Shown in pieces: positions 25,845 through 35,445 of a stretch of 64,000 bases of DNA; position 1 is the first letter of the stretch, and each line of letters begins with the position of its first letter. Origin of the DNA: Sulfidibacter corallicola (GTDB taxonomy: Bacteria; Acidobacteriota; Holophagae; Acanthopleuribacterales; Acanthopleuribacteraceae); the NCBI RefSeq assembly GCF_017498545.1, contig NZ_CP071793.1, positions 5,481,001 through 5,545,000 on the forward strand. Reading direction: 5' to 3'. The notes beneath the pieces were generated by a model. The model saw only the letters and a program-made list of their open reading frames with translations, did not search any database and was not told the origin of the DNA. The translations under genes and the position numbers were made by a program.

Positions 25845-28229
25845 TCAGCCGAGCTTTTCGGCGACGAGACGGTTGATGACCTTGGGATTGGCCTTGCCGC
25901 CCGTGGCCTTCATCATCTTGCCCACGAAAAAGCCGGTGAGCTTTTTCTCGCCGGCCTTGTATCGCGCGACTTCGTCGGGGTGATCCGCCGCGATTTGGGC
26001 CAGGATCCGCTCCAACTCGGCCGTATCGCTGACTTGGGTGAGTCCCCGTTTGGCGACGATGTCGGCCGGTTTGCCGCCCTTCTCGGCCAACACGGCGAAG
26101 ACGTCGCGGGCGATCTTGTTGGAAATGGTGTCGGCGTCGATCAACGCCACCAATTCGGCGAGTTCGGTGGGGCCGAACGGTAATTGGGACAGCGGGCGAT
26201 CCTTCAGCTCGCGCGCCAGTTCGTTGTTGATCCAGTTGGCGATGGCCTTGGCGTTGTCGTGGGTCGCCAGAGCCGCTTCGAAGAACCGAACGCGGGCCGG
26301 GTCCGCCGTCAGCAGGTCGGCGTCTTCCTCACTCAAGCCGTGGTCATCGCGGTAGGCCGTGAATTTGGCGGCCAGTTCCGGCGTCTTGTCGGCCAGGGGG
26401 TCGCGCTTCGGTTCGGCCGGTGCCGGCGTGGCCTTTTCCACCTTGCTCGGCGCGGGTTTGGAAGGGGCCGCCGGCTTCGCTTTGGTCTCCCCGGAGATCT
26501 TGGCCCAGGAATCGCGCAGTCCCACGATGCGGTTGTAGACCGGTTTGTCGGGTGTGCTGTCGCCCACGTCGCGAATGAAATAACCCAGCCGCTCGAATTG
26601 GTAACGGGTGCCATCGGCATCGCCCGCGATGGCGGGTTCCACGAAGCCCTGAACCACCTCCAGGGAATCGGGGTTGAGCATGTCGAGAAAATCCCCTTCT
26701 TCCTGATCCGGATGTTCCACGGCCAACAGACGATCGTAGAGACGGATTTCGGCGGGCACCGCGTGTTTGGCGGAGACCCAATGAATGGTGCCCTTGACCT
26801 TGCGGTCGGTGGGGTTGGTACCCAGGGTGGCGGCGTCGTACGTGCAGTGCAGGGCGGTGATCTCGCCGCTTTCGGGATCCTTGACGACCTTCTCGCATTT
26901 GATGATGTAGGCGTGGCGAAGGCGGACTTCCCGTCCCGGCGCCAAGCGGAAGAATTTCTTGGGGGGGTCCTCGCGGAAATCGTCGCGGTCGATGTAGATC
27001 TCGCGCGAGAACGGCAGTTCGCGCGAGCCCTCCAACGGCACGTCGTGGGGGTAGAGCGAGGCGTCCAACATCTCCACCTTGTCTTCGGGATAGTTGTCGA
27101 TGACGACCTTCAACGGGTTTTGTATGGCGAGGACCCGCGGGACCTTCGGGTTGAGGTCGTTGCGCACGCAGAATTCGAGTTTGGTGAAATCGACGGTGCT
27201 GTTGGCCTTGGCCACGCCGACCCGTTCGCACAGATCGCGAATGGCCTCGGCGGTGTAGCCGCGCCGGCGCATACCGGCGATGGTGGGCATGCGCGGATCA
27301 TCCCAGCCACTGACCAGCTTCTCGTTCACCAGGCGCAGGAATTTGCGCTTGCTCATGACGGTGTAGTTCAGTTTCAAGCGGGCGAATTCGTACTGGTGCG
27401 GCACGTTCTCGCGGTCACACTCGGCGATGACCCAATCGTAGATATCGCGGTTGTTCTCGAATTCCAGGGTGCAGATGGAGTGGGTGATGTTCTCGATGCT
27501 GTCGGAAAGGCAGTGGGCGAAATCGTACATGGGGTAGATGCACCAGGTTTCGCCCGTGCGATAGTGATGGGCGTGGCGGATGCGGTACAGCAAGGGATCG
27601 CGCATCTTCATGTTTGCCGCGGCCATGTCGATCTTGGCCCGCAGCACGTGTTCGCCGTCGGCGAAGTCACCGGCACGCATTTTCCGGAACAGGTCCAGGT
27701 TCTCTTCCACACTGCGGTCGCGATAGGGGCTCGGCTTGCCGGGCTCGGTGACGGTGCCGCGATAGGTGCGAATCTCCTCTTCGCTGAGGCTGTCCACATA
27801 GGCCTTGCCCTTCTTGATGAGGTGTTCTGCAGAGGCGTAGAGTTCGTCGAAATAGTCCGATGCGAAATACAGGTGGTCTTGCCAGTCGAAGCCGAGCCAG
27901 CGAATATCGTTTTGGATGGATGCCACGTACTCCATGTCTTCGGTCGTGGGATTGGTGTCGTCGAATCGCAGATGGCAGGTTCCGCCATACTCTCCGGCCA
28001 ACCCGAAGTTCAGACAGATCGACTTGGCGTGGCCGATGTGCAGGTAACCGTTGGGCTCGGGGGGGAATCTGGTCGCCACGCGTCCCTGGTGCTTGCCGGT
28101 GCGCAAATCCTCTTCGATGATGGCTCGAATGAAGTTGGATGGTCTGCCGTCTTTGCTCTTATCGGCGGCGGCATCGCCGGGAGAAGCTGGTGCGTGACTC
28201 AAGACTGGAATACCTCGCGAGAAAGTCAT
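25845..28229 (-). CDS. glnS: glutaminyl-tRNA synthetase with C-terminal YqeY domain
   Basis: GlnRS charges tRNA(Gln) with glutamine. The 794-residue protein has a class-I catalytic domain with PPEPNGYLHIGHAKS (HIGH at 64-67) and KMSKS-like VMSKRKFL, anticodon-binding beta-barrels (roughly residues 340-545), a Pro/Lys/Ala-rich linker and a C-terminal GatB/YqeY-type helical domain (~residues 640-794). The latter is seen as ANWINNELARELK, SNKIARDVFAVLAEKGG and FFVGKMMKATGGKANPKVINRLV. Such a fusion is known from Deinococcus GlnRS, where the appended domain aids tRNA binding. The N-terminus is uncertain: ATG at 28229 has no good ribosome site and TTG at 28199 is an alternative. Confidence 0.95.
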   Translation of the reverse strand: MTFSRGIPVLSHAPASPGDAAADKSKDGRPSNFIRAIIEEDLRTGKHQGRVATRFPPEPNGYLHIGHAKSICLNFGLAGEYGGTCHLRFDDTNPTTEDMEYVASIQNDIRWLGFDWQDHLYFASDYFDELYASAEHLIKKGKAYVDSLSEEEIRTYRGTVTEPGKPSPYRDRSVEENLDLFRKMRAGDFADGEHVLRAKIDMAAANMKMRDPLLYRIRHAHHYRTGETWCIYPMYDFAHCLSDSIENITHSICTLEFENNRDIYDWVIAECDRENVPHQYEFARLKLNYTVMSKRKFLRLVNEKLVSGWDDPRMPTIAGMRRRGYTAEAIRDLCERVGVAKANSTVDFTKLEFCVRNDLNPKVPRVLAIQNPLKVVIDNYPEDKVEMLDASLYPHDVPLEGSRELPFSREIYIDRDDFREDPPKKFFRLAPGREVRLRHAYIIKCEKVVKDPESGEITALHCTYDAATLGTNPTDRKVKGTIHWVSAKHAVPAEIRLYDRLLAVEHPDQEEGDFLDMLNPDSLEVVQGFVEPAIAGDADGTRYQFERLGYFIRDVGDSTPDKPVYNRIVGLRDSWAKISGETKAKPAAPSKPAPSKVEKATPAPAEPKRDPLADKTPELAAKFTAYRDDHGLSEEDADLLTADPARVRFFEAALATHDNAKAIANWINNELARELKDRPLSQLPFGPTELAELVALIDADTISNKIARDVFAVLAEKGGKPADIVAKRGLTQVSDTAELERILAQIAADHPDEVARYKAGEKKLTGFFVGKMMKATGGKANPKVINRLVAEKLG

Positions 28230-28399
28230 GGGAGCGGGCGGGGAACGCCGAGTTCCGAGCCCCTCCTGCGGCCGCGCCGGGCCGACGTGACCGCAATACT
28301 ACCATCGGTCGGCGCGGAAATGGAGCCCGGATCTGGACCCTGTTTCTCACAAAAGACCGCCGTTCGACGCTGGGAACTTCGGGAGCCGCGGGGGTCCCT

Positions 28400-31300
28400 T
28401 CAATCTTCGCGGCTCTCGCCCGCTTCGATGGTGGCCAGCGGAAGCGAAAGCCGGAAGCGAACGCCGCTGTCGTCGCCGTCGCAGTAGGCTTTGATCTCGC
28501 CTTTCATTTCGTGAATCGCGGTGGCGCAGGCGTGGAGCAGGAAACGGTTGGCCGAGGGACGTGCCGTGCCGCCCTGGGCGAACAGCCGTGGTAGATCGGC
28601 GGGAGTGACGGCCGGTCCACTGTCGCGCATTTCGACGATGATCTCGCGGGTGGATTGGAAGGTGCGGATCATGAGGCGGCGCGGCCGGTCTTCCTCGTTG
28701 GTCGCCATACATTCACAGGCGTGCTGCAGCAGATTGAGAAAGATCCGCAGGAGCTTGGCGCGCTGGAGGTAGTAGGTGGGCAGCGGTTCGAGATCCTGGT
28801 TCAGCGCGACCCTGGCCGCTCGCAAGTCCTTGCCCTTGATCTTGATGGCATCGGCGATGAGCTGATTGATGTCGACCGGGTGCGACACGTTGTCCTGCTT
28901 GGCGTATTTCTGCTGGGCCGAGACGATTTGGGTGAGTTGGTAGATTTGGTTGTTGATCTTGCCCAGACAGGTGGCCAGGGCCGACCGCTGCGTCGAAAGG
29001 TGGGCCACCTCCTGAACCAGCTCGCGCCGCAGCTCCCCGCCGCGGCTGTCCTCGTGGCGCAGGGACATGTAGCCGCCGGGCAGGGCCTCGATGCGGGTCA
29101 AGACTTTGGGCACCTTTTTTGGGCCGCGATTGGCGTCCAGCAGGCCGTGGGCCTGCTCGATGTCGGATCGGACCCGGGTGATGGCATCCTCCACCTGGTG
29201 CAGCACGTTGTAGGCGATCTCGGCCATGCCCGCGCGATGGGCGGCCTCGATCACCTGTTCCTGCGCGGTGACCAGTCTGCCGTGGGTGCGCTGGAGATTG
29301 TCGGTGCGTTCGGAAACCAACCGCTCCAGGGTGACCTGGCGCTTGTGGATGCGTACGAAACGAATGCGGTCCAGCAGCCACAGCGATCCGAGCAGGAGGG
29401 CGACCAGCAGGACCTTGAACCAGGGACCCTGGTAGAAGAACCCCTGCTGTTCGAACTCGAACATGGCGCCTTCTTCGTTCCACAATCCGTCGTTGTTGGA
29501 ACCCTTCACGATGAACCGGTACTTACCGGGCGGCAGGTTGGTGTAGAAGGCGGTGCGGCGGTTGCCGGCATCGATCGGTTCGTGGTCGATGCCCTCCAAC
29601 ATGGTTCGGAAGCGCACCCGGCCCGGCACGGCGAAGCTGAGGGCGGTGTAGTGGATTTCCAATTTGCCGGCACCGGCGGGCAATAGGGCGGGTATGGCGG
29701 GATCGTACGGTTTCCCGTCGACCCGAACCTCGGTGATGTGAATCGGCGGTGGCAGCGGGTTTCGGTACATTTGGTTGGCGTCCATCACGGTCAGGCCCTG
29801 AATGGTGGGAAACCACGATTGACCGTCCGGGCCCAGGGCACCGGCGGGGAAGGCGCCGCCGTTGCACTCGGCGCTGCGCATGCCGTCTTCGGTGGTGAAC
29901 ACGGTGCAGCGCAGCAGTTGGCGGGAACCCGTGGCGTCCATGTAGGCGTTGATCTCGGCCCGGGGAATCAGGTAGACGCCGTGATTCGAGCTCATCCAAA
30001 AGCGTTGCTGGTCGTCTTCGAGGATTTCGAGAACCTTGTCGTCGTACAGGCCGTCGGCCATGTTGACATGGGTGATGCGACGATCGCGAATGCGATTGAG
30101 CCCGTTGTCCGAAGTGCCCGCCCACAGCACGCCCTCCGCGTCCTCGTACAACGCCAAGACCTGGTCGCTCGACAGGCCGTGGCGGTGATCCAGGGTGTCG
30201 AACACACCGTTGCGGTATTGGTTCAGGCCGCCGCCTCGGGTGGCGATCCACAGTGTGCCGTCGTGCGCCTCGAGCAGGTTGATGATGAGGTTGGAGGAGA
30301 GCCCGTCCGCGGTGGTGAAGGTGCGGAACCGGTTGTCGCGGAAGCGCATCAGGCCCTGGCGGGTGGCGATCCAGAGGGTACCGTTGCGATCGCGCAGGAT
30401 GCGGTTGATCGATTTGGCGGTCATGCCGTCATCGGCGTCGTAGACCTTGAATTCGCCGTCCCGATAGTGGATCAGGCCGGTACCGAAACTGCCGATCCAC
30501 AGGCCGCCCTCGGGATCCGCGTACAGGCATTCGAGCTGTTCGCCCGGTAGGCCCTGCTCGCGCCCGAAACTGCCGAGCACCTCGTCTTCGATCTTCAGCA
30601 GGCCGCCGTCCGTGGCCGCCCAAAGAACACCATCGCCGTCGAAGGTGACCGAACGCACCATGTTGTGCGGCAATCCGTGTTCCGTGGTGAAGGTGGTGAC
30701 CGGGCCGTCCCGGAAACGCAGCAGGCCCCCCGATTCCACGCCGACCCACATGTTGCCTTCGCGATCCGGGCAGAGCGTGGCCACGGTGTTGTAGGGCAGG
30801 CCGTGTTCCTGGGAAAAGGATTGAACCAGTTTGGCCTCCGGGCTGATTCCGGCCAGCCCGCCGTTGCCCATCCCGATCCAGAGAATACCGTTGGTATCCT
30901 CCTCCATGCAGAACACGTTGGGGTCGAGCAACGCGCCTCCCAGATCCGGTTGCACGATCTCGTCGTTTTCCACGAAGCAGAGCCCTTTCGACGTGCCGAC
31001 CCACAGGCGGCCCTGCAAGTCCAACTCGAGGCACCAGACCCGGTCGCTCGGCAAACCCCGGTCCTCCCCGAAGCGGGTGATTCGCTCGCCTTCGACCAAG
31101 TACAGTCCCTTGCGGCTGGCCACCCAGAGCCGACCCATGTCGTCGACCTGGTAATCCCAGATCGTGTCGGGTTTCCGCGCGTCCAGGCGCAGGCCCTTGA
31201 CGCGATCGTCGCGCAGCACGAACCCTTCGTTTTTGCGCGTGCCGATGTAGATCGTGCCGTCGCGGGTGGCGACCATGCAGGTGACCGAATCGTCTTCGAG

Positions 31301-31699
31301 GCCGAGGCTGGGGCCCTTGAAACAGTTGAGATTCCTGTCCAGATAGTAGAGTTCGGCCTGGTTGGATGCGAACCAGATGCGCCCGTCACGGCCTTCGCAT
31401 ACCGCGTTGACCAAATTCGAATCCATGTTGGGCGTGTTTTCGTGCTGAAAGACGCGGAAAGTGAAGCCGTCGAAGCGCACCAGGCCCTCGTGCGTGCCGA
31501 ACCAGATGAACCCATCCGAGGCTTGAATGAGCGAGACCACCGAATTCTGGGGGAGCCCGTCGTCCGTGTTCCACAGGCGCACGATGTATTGGTTCAATTC
31601 CTTGGCCCAAAGCGAGGAGCTCCAGAAGAACCAAAGGCCGGCAGCCAGAACGGCAGGCAGGAGGGCCGTCGGTGTTCGCATGAACCGGGGGCGTCTCAT
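28400..31699 (-). CDS. two-component-propeller sensor, degenerate histidine kinase
   Basis: A ~1099-residue membrane protein. It has a signal segment (LLPAVLAAGLWFFWSSSLWA), about 14 Reg_prop blades (IWFGTHEGLVRFDGF, LWVASRKGLYLVEG, LWIATRGGGLNQYRNG) making two periplasmic propellers, a Y_Y_Y domain, one transmembrane helix (FKVLLVALLLGSLWLLD) and a coiled cytoplasmic part. The putative phospho-acceptor is His834 in VLHQVEDAITRV. The ATPase domain is degraded: the N-box Asn is replaced by His993 (LLQHACECM), G1 reads DSGPAV, and the glycine-rich G2 loop is replaced by SANRFLLHA. It probably cannot bind ATP. The start at ATG 31699 has GGAG seven bases upstream and follows the next kinase's stop by 10 nt. 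Confidence 0.88.
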   Translation of the reverse strand: MRRPRFMRTPTALLPAVLAAGLWFFWSSSLWAKELNQYIVRLWNTDDGLPQNSVVSLIQASDGFIWFGTHEGLVRFDGFTFRVFQHENTPNMDSNLVNAVCEGRDGRIWFASNQAELYYLDRNLNCFKGPSLGLEDDSVTCMVATRDGTIYIGTRKNEGFVLRDDRVKGLRLDARKPDTIWDYQVDDMGRLWVASRKGLYLVEGERITRFGEDRGLPSDRVWCLELDLQGRLWVGTSKGLCFVENDEIVQPDLGGALLDPNVFCMEEDTNGILWIGMGNGGLAGISPEAKLVQSFSQEHGLPYNTVATLCPDREGNMWVGVESGGLLRFRDGPVTTFTTEHGLPHNMVRSVTFDGDGVLWAATDGGLLKIEDEVLGSFGREQGLPGEQLECLYADPEGGLWIGSFGTGLIHYRDGEFKVYDADDGMTAKSINRILRDRNGTLWIATRQGLMRFRDNRFRTFTTADGLSSNLIINLLEAHDGTLWIATRGGGLNQYRNGVFDTLDHRHGLSSDQVLALYEDAEGVLWAGTSDNGLNRIRDRRITHVNMADGLYDDKVLEILEDDQQRFWMSSNHGVYLIPRAEINAYMDATGSRQLLRCTVFTTEDGMRSAECNGGAFPAGALGPDGQSWFPTIQGLTVMDANQMYRNPLPPPIHITEVRVDGKPYDPAIPALLPAGAGKLEIHYTALSFAVPGRVRFRTMLEGIDHEPIDAGNRRTAFYTNLPPGKYRFIVKGSNNDGLWNEEGAMFEFEQQGFFYQGPWFKVLLVALLLGSLWLLDRIRFVRIHKRQVTLERLVSERTDNLQRTHGRLVTAQEQVIEAAHRAGMAEIAYNVLHQVEDAITRVRSDIEQAHGLLDANRGPKKVPKVLTRIEALPGGYMSLRHEDSRGGELRRELVQEVAHLSTQRSALATCLGKINNQIYQLTQIVSAQQKYAKQDNVSHPVDINQLIADAIKIKGKDLRAARVALNQDLEPLPTYYLQRAKLLRIFLNLLQHACECMATNEEDRPRRLMIRTFQSTREIIVEMRDSGPAVTPADLPRLFAQGGTARPSANRFLLHACATAIHEMKGEIKAYCDGDDSGVRFRLSLPLATIEAGESRED

Positions 31700-31709
31700 G
31701 GATGAACTC

Positions 31710-34700
31710 CTACGCCGGCTTTTCGTGATGGCCCTGAGGCGTAAAGCCCGATGGCTGCGATTCACCGGTCTCGCTTTGGGCCAGCGGCCTTTCCACCGGA
31801 TGGGTCTCCGTATCGATGGGGAGCACGACCCGGAATTGGGTGCCCCTGTTTGGACCGGCGCTGATGACTTCGAGGCGGCCCTTCATTTCCTCGACGACCT
31901 TGGCGCAATAATGCAGGCCGAATCCGTGTCCCTGTTTTTTGGTCGTGAAGCCATATTGGAACAGCTTGTCTCGATCATCCGGTTTGATGCCTTCGCCGGT
32001 GTCGCTGATGAGGATCGTGACGAAACCGTCGGGTTTGCTCTGGGTGCGAACCGTCAGGACGTGGCGCTGTCGACCCTGGTGAAGATGAATGGCCTCGCAG
32101 GCGTTCTTCACCAGATTGGCGATGATTTGCATGAACTCTGATTTGAAGATGCGCACCAGCGGGAGTGGCTGGAGGTCCTCGACCAATTCGATGTTCTCGG
32201 CGCGAATCAGGTTCGCGTGCATCTGGAGTACGTCTTCGATCAACAGGTTCAGGTCGGCCTCTTCATAGGCGCGGTGTTGGTTGTTCAACTCCTTTTGGTT
32301 GTTGACGATATCGGTGATGTGGGCAACCTGGCGCAGGAACAGGCGAAGTTCCAGGTCCACTTCCGAGCGCGCTTCCTCCAGCACGTCACACATGTCACGC
32401 AGGGCGCTGGGCAGATTGCGACCCTGCTTGGAATCGAGAATGAAGCTTCCCAGGTGGGCGGCCTCGTCCTGGGTGAGTTTGTCGATGCGGGCGAGCAGCC
32501 GCGAGACCGCGGGATCGTGGTAACGATCGCTCATCAGTTCGGCGGAGGTCAGGGCACTGTTGAGCGCGTTGCCGATATTGTGCAGCAGGTCGGTAGCGAT
32601 CTGGGCCATGCCGGCGAGTCGGGCGCTTTCGGCCAATTGGCGGTTGACGCGGGCCATCTCCTCGTTCATCGCGGTCAGTTCCGTGGTTCGCGCCGCCACC
32701 GTCTGCTCCAGTTCACGGCGCTGTCGCTGGTGGTTGCGGATGCGCCACAGGTGAGCCAGGTAGCCCAGGAGGAGAAAAACGAGCAGCAGCGCCAGGTAGA
32801 ACACCGGGCGTTGGTAGATGAACGGGGACAATCGAAAGACGTAGGGCGTCGCGGCTTCGTGCCAGGCGCCGCCCGGCAGGCGGGCCGCCACCCGGAACCG
32901 GAAATCGCCCGGGGGCAGGTGGCTGTAGTAGGCCACGCGATTGGTGCCGGCTTCGACCCAGTCCCGATCGTAGGGTTCCATGCGGTAGCGGAACGCCAGG
33001 TTGCGCGACTTGACGAAGTTCAGCGCGGTGAAATGCAGTTGGAAATGGTGACTGCCGGCCGGGAATACGGGGTGTTTGCCCGGTTTCGGCCTGCCGCGTT
33101 CGTACGAGACCTCCTCGATCACCACTTTCAGGGATTCGGGTACGGGGCGCGCCCGTTCGGGATCGAAGCGCACGACACCCATGATCGTGGGCACCCAGAT
33201 GATGCCCTCGTTGTCCATGCACCCGGAGGACGGACCGATGTCATTGCATTCGACGCTCTGCATGCCGTCACTGCGGTCGAAACTCTCGAACGGGAGGGTG
33301 TCGATGTCGCCCCGCAGGTAGCGGTCGAACTGGTCCATGGCCAAATGGTAGATGCCGTAGTTGCTGGTGAACCACAGGCCTCTGTCTCGATCCTCGATGA
33401 TTTGAAACACCGTGTCCGCGAACAGGCCGTCACGGGTGCGGAATACGTCGAAGCGATTGCCGCGGAACCGAACCAGTCCCGCCGATTCGGTGGAAAGCCA
33501 GAGATGGTCGCGAGAGTCGCGGTAAATCAGGAAGAACTGATTGGCGGGCAGGCCGTCCTGCTTGGTCCAGATCCGCCAGCCGTCGCCCTTTTCCACTGCC
33601 AATCCGCGGCCGGTACTGACCCAGATCCTGCCCTGGGCATCTTGTTCGATATCGGTGATGTTGTTGTGGGGCAGGCCGGCATCCTTGTCGATGGTGGTGA
33701 AACGGCCGTCGCGGTAAACGGAAATGCCCTTTTCGTAGGTGCCGATCCACATGGAGCCGTCGCTGTGGTCGTGCAGGGTGTTGACGTAGTCTTCGGCCAA
33801 TCCGTGCGACTCTTCCGTGAAACGTGTGACGGTTTCGCCGTCGAAGTGAACGACGCCGTCGCCGTCGGTTGCGATCCACAGGTGGCCGCGACGATCCCGC
33901 AGCACCGACTGGGCCAGTGCCCCATCCGGCAACAGGCGATGGGTGTAATCGGTGATCGCATCGCCGTTCACGTGGTGTAGGGTGGCGTCGTCGCTGCCGA
34001 TCCACACACCGCCCTTGGGGTCGTGCCTGGCGACCCAGATCATGTTGTTGCTGAGGCCGTCACGTCGGGTCAATGCCGTCATGAACCCGTCGGAGAAGCG
34101 ATTGAGCCCACCACCGATGGTGCCCAACCACAGATTGCCCTCCAAATCCTCGAGGAAGCTGTAGACATGGCCGTTGGTCAGGGGGAACGGGTCCGGGTGG
34201 GCGGTGAGACGAAGTGCCGCCCGACCCTGACCGTTCGGGTCGGTCGTGATGCGGGTGATGCCCTCGCCCACGGTCGCGACCCAGATCGTTCCATTGCGAT
34301 CTTCGAACAAAGCCGTGATTTGGTTGCCGCTCAGGCCCTGCTCGCGGGTAAGGACCGAACTCGCGCCCTTTCCCTTGGTCAGGGCCTCGGTGTCGTCGAA
34401 CATTTGGATGCCGCGGAATTCGGTGCCCAACCACAGGCGGCCGCGACTGTCGACGAGCAGGCTGGAGATGTCGAGGTCGTGCAGTCCCCTCTCCAGGCCG
34501 AACCACCGCCAGGTGCCGTTCTCGAGGCAGCCCAGGCCGCGATCCTCACTGGCCGCCCACAGAAGGCCGTGCGAGTCCAGGAAGAGATCCGAAATGTAGC
34601 GGGGGCCGTCGACATATTGCCGCAACACGCCCTTCTCCAGGTGGAACAGCCCCTGGCTTTCGGTGCCGACCCACAGGGTTCCGTCGCCGTCCTCGCGAAT

Positions 34701-35087
34701 GACCTTGATCGGGGCCTGGGCAATTTCACTCTCGATCTTTTGCAGGTTCAGGCTTTCGATGTGCGGCTGCGAGCGAAACAGGTGGCCCGCGCGGTTGCCG
34801 ATCCAAAAGATGCCATTGCGGTCCTCGTAGAGCGCCCGGATGTCGTGGTTCGCCAGGCCCGGCGTGTTGTGCTTGTGAAACACCACGAAGCGGCTGCCGT
34901 CGAAGCGGGCCAGGCCTTCCTGTGTCGCGACCCAGATGTATTGGTCCCTCGTCTGCCACAGGGAACGCACGGAGTTTTGCGGCAAGCCCTCTTTGGCCTG
35001 CCAACTCTCGTGAACGTAGTGGTGGAGGCTTTTTGATGGGTCGAGGCCCATCATGGACGCCAGCCAGAAGCTGAGCAGCAGGGTCAA
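31710..35087 (-). CDS. two-component-propeller hybrid-type sensor histidine kinase
   Basis: A 1125-residue sensor of the same architecture as its downstream neighbour: signal segment, two seven-bladed Reg_prop propellers (IWVATQEGLARFDG, LWLGTIGGGLNRFSDG, MWIGTYEKGISVY), Y_Y_Y domain, transmembrane helix (VFYLALLLVFLLLGYLA), dimerisation helices with His836 in LLHNIGNALNS, and an intact HATPase domain (IIANLVKNACEAI, DTGEGIKPDD, FTTKKQGHGFGLHY). Periplasmic propeller/Y_Y_Y sensors of this type usually sense polysaccharide breakdown products. No response regulator is fused or adjacent. The start is TTG at 35087 with GGAG eight bases upstream. It forms a two-gene operon with the degenerate kinase. 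Confidence 0.92.
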   Translation of the reverse strand: MTLLLSFWLASMMGLDPSKSLHHYVHESWQAKEGLPQNSVRSLWQTRDQYIWVATQEGLARFDGSRFVVFHKHNTPGLANHDIRALYEDRNGIFWIGNRAGHLFRSQPHIESLNLQKIESEIAQAPIKVIREDGDGTLWVGTESQGLFHLEKGVLRQYVDGPRYISDLFLDSHGLLWAASEDRGLGCLENGTWRWFGLERGLHDLDISSLLVDSRGRLWLGTEFRGIQMFDDTEALTKGKGASSVLTREQGLSGNQITALFEDRNGTIWVATVGEGITRITTDPNGQGRAALRLTAHPDPFPLTNGHVYSFLEDLEGNLWLGTIGGGLNRFSDGFMTALTRRDGLSNNMIWVARHDPKGGVWIGSDDATLHHVNGDAITDYTHRLLPDGALAQSVLRDRRGHLWIATDGDGVVHFDGETVTRFTEESHGLAEDYVNTLHDHSDGSMWIGTYEKGISVYRDGRFTTIDKDAGLPHNNITDIEQDAQGRIWVSTGRGLAVEKGDGWRIWTKQDGLPANQFFLIYRDSRDHLWLSTESAGLVRFRGNRFDVFRTRDGLFADTVFQIIEDRDRGLWFTSNYGIYHLAMDQFDRYLRGDIDTLPFESFDRSDGMQSVECNDIGPSSGCMDNEGIIWVPTIMGVVRFDPERARPVPESLKVVIEEVSYERGRPKPGKHPVFPAGSHHFQLHFTALNFVKSRNLAFRYRMEPYDRDWVEAGTNRVAYYSHLPPGDFRFRVAARLPGGAWHEAATPYVFRLSPFIYQRPVFYLALLLVFLLLGYLAHLWRIRNHQRQRRELEQTVAARTTELTAMNEEMARVNRQLAESARLAGMAQIATDLLHNIGNALNSALTSAELMSDRYHDPAVSRLLARIDKLTQDEAAHLGSFILDSKQGRNLPSALRDMCDVLEEARSEVDLELRLFLRQVAHITDIVNNQKELNNQHRAYEEADLNLLIEDVLQMHANLIRAENIELVEDLQPLPLVRIFKSEFMQIIANLVKNACEAIHLHQGRQRHVLTVRTQSKPDGFVTILISDTGEGIKPDDRDKLFQYGFTTKKQGHGFGLHYCAKVVEEMKGRLEVISAGPNRGTQFRVVLPIDTETHPVERPLAQSETGESQPSGFTPQGHHEKPA

Positions 35088-35445
35088 TGGAAAAACTCCA
35101 GGAAGGACTTCAGGCCATAAGGATAACGATGGATCATCGGTCGGTCTTCATTCAAATGTATCGTATTCACAACCCAAAACCTGAATCGGCGCGGCTTTTT
35201 CGCGGGGGTGGCACGGGCCGGAACCGGCGATCGATTCGGGTCGGGTACCTTCCCGAATCGCCGGGCTTGGCGGCGCGGTCGGGAATTCCTGGCCGGGACC
35301 GCTGTAGCCGATGTTGCGCCACTGCTACAATAGATCGTTTTGGCTCGAAGCATGTGATTTGGGTGTCAGCGATCCGTCCGGATCGGCATGGCGGCATCCA
35401 GGCCCGGCGCTCGGGAAGTGCTTCGGTCTCTTGTGCGGGGGGGTC
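35088..35445. other. divergent intergenic region kinase operon / mfd
   Basis: About 358 bases between the propeller kinase operon (minus strand) and mfd (plus strand). It contains an extended -10 element for mfd, listed separately. Open frames run through it on both strands but none has a ribosome-binding site. Confidence 0.5.
35323..35331 (+). promoter_or_regulatory. extended -10 promoter element upstream of mfd
   Basis: TGCTACAAT matches the extended -10 form TGnTATAAT with one mismatch. No recognisable -35 box lies 17 bases upstream, which is common for extended -10 promoters. Transcription would start ~108 nt before the mfd ATG. Confidence 0.4.

Noticed and set aside
26184..28487. Long plus-strand open frame opposite glnS
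   Set aside because: Antisense shadow of a clear GlnRS gene; composition (Gly/Val/Asp/His-rich) is typical of reversed GC-rich coding sequence.
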